64,000 bases of DNA from Lunularia cruciata (Eukaryota > Streptophyta > Marchantiopsida > Lunulariales > Lunulariaceae), in the NCBI GenBank assembly GCA_948567375.1, contig OX419755.1, positions 60,771,945 to 60,835,944 of the forward strand, written 5' to 3'. This document shows positions 60,919 to 64,000 of this stretch, piece after piece. A program made the position numbers and the translations under genes. Each line of letters starts with the position of its first letter. The stretch's first letter is position 1. The notes under the pieces were generated by a model. It was not told the origin of the DNA. It searched no databases and saw only the letters and a program-made list of their open reading frames with translations.

Positions 60919-62493
60919 ATGCCTTTCCTTGTTCAAGATGTATTAGAAGTAGGTAAACCGCGACGCATTAAGTTACTACGAGAGATGTTGCTCGAATCTG
61001 CGTTGGCAGACTTCAACGAGGGATCGACGAACGGTAGTGGCCATCCCAGTGCCATGCCTTTCGTATGGGACGAAAAGTCCGGCAATCCCTTCAATAGGAA
61101 CACTTCTTTCCATGAGCGCATTGCCAAACTGAGCGTGCAGGAAAATGAAGGACTACATCTTCACGAGGAGGCAGCAGAGATGTTCAACGCGCGCAATAAT
61201 TGCAAAGGAGCACACAACCGTAGCGACTCTGGACAATTCTATCACAAGGAAGGCAGCGTGCCATTCAAGTGGGAAGCAGCCCCAGGCAAGCCCGTCATCG
61301 CGCAGGAGACAGTCAATCCTGAATCACCTCGTCTTCGACCTCCTCCGGCACTTCGAAACGTGGCAGTATCTAGCTTCAACAGTCCTCGGCACGCCGGCAT
61401 AACTGGGAAAATGAAAAGCATCCTGAGTGGAAAAGTGCCGCCGAAGAATGCCATCTCCAATGGCAATGCCTCATGTCTATCTTCGAAGTCGAACTCTGAA
61501 CGGGAGCAGTGGAGCTCAAGTAGCGGGCGTGAAGATACTGATCGTGACTCTTCTGTAGATTCTGACGCTGGTGAGGAATCGTCTCCGGTGAGCACCCTAG
61601 ATCGTCCTGCAAGCCCCGTCTCTCCCACATGCTCTCCTAAAATCCATCCCCCCATACACCCGGATTCCGCCGTCAGCAGGCAGGCGAATGGACACGGAAG
61701 CAGTAACTTGAGAAATGGAACCAATGCTAGGCCGCAGTCGCAAATGGCTCATTGCTTGCTGGCGATGACTGAAATGTCTGAAGAGCTCCCAATCATCGAG
61801 GAAGATGAAGAAGATTCAGAGTTCCATACCATGGAATTCCCAGTCGTCGATAGCCCACGCACTATTGAGGAGCGTCGAGAAAGGAGTTTGCTGAGACGCC
61901 CTGGTTCATCCAAGAGCTTGAGCGCACCCCTCGTTCGTCGCCAGAGTTCACTCGGTAACAACTCTGCGAGTCGTCAACGGAGGAGATCTGACTTCGACTG
62001 GCCAGAGGATTTCGATGAGCGGCCAGAGGAGGTTGTGAAAGAGGTGGACGAGTCTCTATGGGCCTTTTCACCGGTTGCATCGACTTTTGTGTTCGCAGGC
62101 AACGAGCAAAATTCTGCTCAAGGCAGTCGACGAAGCCCCGGCCGCGATCGACCAGGTACAAATCTTTCGACACCGTCATCCTCCAACTCAGGATCTCTAC
62201 GTGAAACTATGTCTTTGAGGAAAACTTTGATGCGAGCCTCATCTTCCAAAACCAGTAACGTTGGAAAGGCGTCTGGGGAAGCAGCTGGAGCGCATGTGGA
62301 GTATTCTGGCCAGCTTGGACGACCTGGTTGTTTGAAGTACCCCGACGAAGATGACGTCACTTACAGCGCGCGTGGACACCGAGCCAAGAGATCGTTCTCA
62401 TGCATTGTATGGAATCCCTCCCACAGATTACCTTCCGTTTCCATTGTTGTGACAGTACATCAGATTTCTTGTCACAGCATGAGTATCACATGA
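60919..62493 (+). CDS. DUF688-family protein
   Basis: Single open frame of 524 residues from ATG at 60919 (MPFLVQDVLE); the frame extends 27 bases upstream without another ATG. Two copies of the family's signature are visible: MPFVWDEKSGNP (residues 46-57) and VPFKWEAAPGKP (114-125), followed by SPRLRPPP (136-143). DUF688 proteins are plant-specific and of unknown function. The rest is low-complexity and probably disordered: Ser-rich, an acidic patch LPIIEEDEEDSE, and Arg-rich RRQSS and RQRRRSDF segments that look like phosphorylation or nuclear-targeting candidates. No membrane segment or catalytic motif is seen. The last ~20 residues are hydrophobic and less typical, so the true 3' end may be spliced. 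Confidence 0.82.
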   Translation: MPFLVQDVLEVGKPRRIKLLREMLLESALADFNEGSTNGSGHPSAMPFVWDEKSGNPFNRNTSFHERIAKLSVQENEGLHLHEEAAEMFNARNNCKGAHNRSDSGQFYHKEGSVPFKWEAAPGKPVIAQETVNPESPRLRPPPALRNVAVSSFNSPRHAGITGKMKSILSGKVPPKNAISNGNASCLSSKSNSEREQWSSSSGREDTDRDSSVDSDAGEESSPVSTLDRPASPVSPTCSPKIHPPIHPDSAVSRQANGHGSSNLRNGTNARPQSQMAHCLLAMTEMSEELPIIEEDEEDSEFHTMEFPVVDSPRTIEERRERSLLRRPGSSKSLSAPLVRRQSSLGNNSASRQRRRSDFDWPEDFDERPEEVVKEVDESLWAFSPVASTFVFAGNEQNSAQGSRRSPGRDRPGTNLSTPSSSNSGSLRETMSLRKTLMRASSSKTSNVGKASGEAAGAHVEYSGQLGRPGCLKYPDEDDVTYSARGHRAKRSFSCIVWNPSHRLPSVSIVVTVHQISCHSMSIT

Positions 62494-64000
62494 TTGGCAT
62501 TTTGTGCGATTGTTATCACCCAGTCATTCTTCGCTAGCCCGGAAGGTCCGCAAAATGCTCTCACGTCGATTGTGTTATACCACATCGTTGACCTAAATGC
62601 TTTATCAGATGGCTTTGATTCCGCTTGCTCTCCGTTCATGTTAGCTTGTGTAGTCATCTAGATAAGTTCAGAAGTCCGTGTGCTGATTGCAACATTTTAC
62701 TTCGCATGCAGCCGTTTCTAAACCTGTGCCGAACTCAGAACAGGCCTACTCCAGCAATCAGTTTCTCGCATCGCCTGAGCCCCAATATTTCTAATAGCAG
62801 GAAGTGACTCCCCTGTAGCGAACCCCTCACTACGACTCTTGTACCAACAGGTGTGTTACACGGTGCTTGATCAAAATAATTTCTCCCGCTCTATTTTTCC
62901 AGAGATCAAGAAGAGTCTTTCCGTTCCAGGTTGTTCTTGCCTTCGACAAGTTTTGTAACCGTGTGCATGGGGAACATTTGATAGGCCCAATAGCAACGTA
63001 GGAGGTAATATGGGCTTGGAGGTTCAATTGAAGGACATGTTTACGAGGCTTTCGTATCTCAAATCATGTTTGTGAATGCCATGCGGGCTACAGCCTGATG
63101 GTTGGTCTCCTTTTGTTTACAGGCTTAACCCGAACCAAATTGTCTGCAGATTTTATCTCCTGGTAACCACTCCGTATATTGTACCTTTCGAGGAGATGGA
63201 TGGAGGATGGATCGGACTAGGAGTTGTATAGACGCGCACTCATAGAAGTTCGTTTCGTCAAGTGAAAGGCCAACTACACCAAATAGTTGAAGAGAATGTA
63301 AGTTCTTGAATGGCTGCATCGATCAGAGGTTTCAAAACTCTGGCAGCCCAGATGTACCATGTAGGATTTTGCAAAAAGTGGTGGTATACGTGCTCGCACT
63401 ACATTGTCCACGATCGATACGAATCGCCGTGGGTCGATCGCTGTATATAGGTAGCTACACCACTTCTTAACAAGTAGCACTTCAGAAGCAAATTCTCCTC
63501 ACGAGAATTAGTTATTCTCCTACCAGTGTTCCCGCTTAACATCACCAACAACCGTCCTCGTTGATTTGAACTAACCGGCAACTCTCGGCAATTGTAGCAA
63601 ATTCGACCCCACCCATCCTCTCTAATGGAGGCTTGATGTCTTGCCTTTAGATAGGCTTTCATAATCATATGTTTGACCGGCAAACAACCGGCACCATTTC
63701 TTCTAACTGTGCACATCTCAGTCATCCCCTAAAAATTTGTCCGCAACTTTATGACAAGCACTACTGGGGAACGTTTTGCTTCGATGTGGCGAGATTCTGA
63801 GTCTTGATGCTTACCTTCAACACGCCTAGCTCCGTCCAAACTTTGAAATTCAGCTAGGTGGGTCATTTGATGTTCTCGCTAGACACTAAGAAAGACTGAA
63901 GTAATAGTAAAACGACGGGTGTAGTCAAATGAGTACATACAATCGTCGACCAACACCCATTATTACAACTTCTATTTGCCCGCTATATTTCAAGCGTTGG
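62494..64000. other. 3' flank of the DUF688 gene; nothing recognised
   Basis: Only short overlapping frames on both strands (for example 63399-63725 minus). No repeats or RNA genes detected. Part of it is probably the 3' untranslated region. Confidence 0.5.

Overview
The window is nuclear DNA of a land plant. Genes carry short GT-AG introns, two encode plastid-type proteins (starch synthase 4 and an EMB2654-like PPR protein), and one is a PLATZ factor, a plant family. The protein sequences are clearly diverged from flowering plants, GC bias is absent, and compact genes alternate with very AT-rich, transposon-derived islands. A bryophyte, probably a moss, fits best, but that is inference.

Layout: (1) 1-209, 3' end of a KORRIGAN-type GH9 endoglucanase. 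(2) About 1.5-5.0 kb, AT-rich island with a retroelement fossil and a two-hairpin cassette that recurs at 28.2 kb. (3) 5.9-10.5 kb, starch synthase 4, interrupted by a 200-N assembly gap that hides most of its catalytic N-lobe. (4) 10.5-19.6 kb, no recognisable gene, one SINE-like insertion. (5) 19.6-21.2 kb, PLATZ zinc-binding gene (minus). (6) 23.5-30.3 kb, second AT-rich island with one unrecognised open stretch. (7) 30.3-35.7 kb, ten-exon P-class PPR gene (minus). (8) 38.4-41.0 kb, seven-helix CAND2/CAND8-like (TPRA1/Tmemb_40) protein. (9) 43.4-46.4 kb, eight-exon EamA/SLC35G1-like transporter (minus). (10) 46.4-60.9 kb, no recognisable gene, including a third AT-rich island at 57.1-59.6 kb. 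(11) 60.9-62.5 kb, DUF688 protein.

The genes are unrelated monocistronic nuclear genes with no operon-like logic. Cell-wall synthesis (KORRIGAN), starch granule initiation (SS4) and plastid RNA splicing (PPR) are ordinary housekeeping functions. Exon boundaries were worked out by hand from GT/AG sites, reading phase and remembered Arabidopsis family sequences. Phases close exactly for the PPR, CAND and EamA genes, for the placed exons of starch synthase 4 (its last pre-gap exon and anything at 9057-9313 cannot be tested), and for PLATZ apart from its undecided start.

The most unexpected structure is a scattered set of near-perfect fold-back palindromes with arms of 14-18 bp, all separated by exactly 2 nt (2636, 5131, 22564, 22699, 53251), with older-looking relatives (14194, 37207). 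No feature class in the window explains them.
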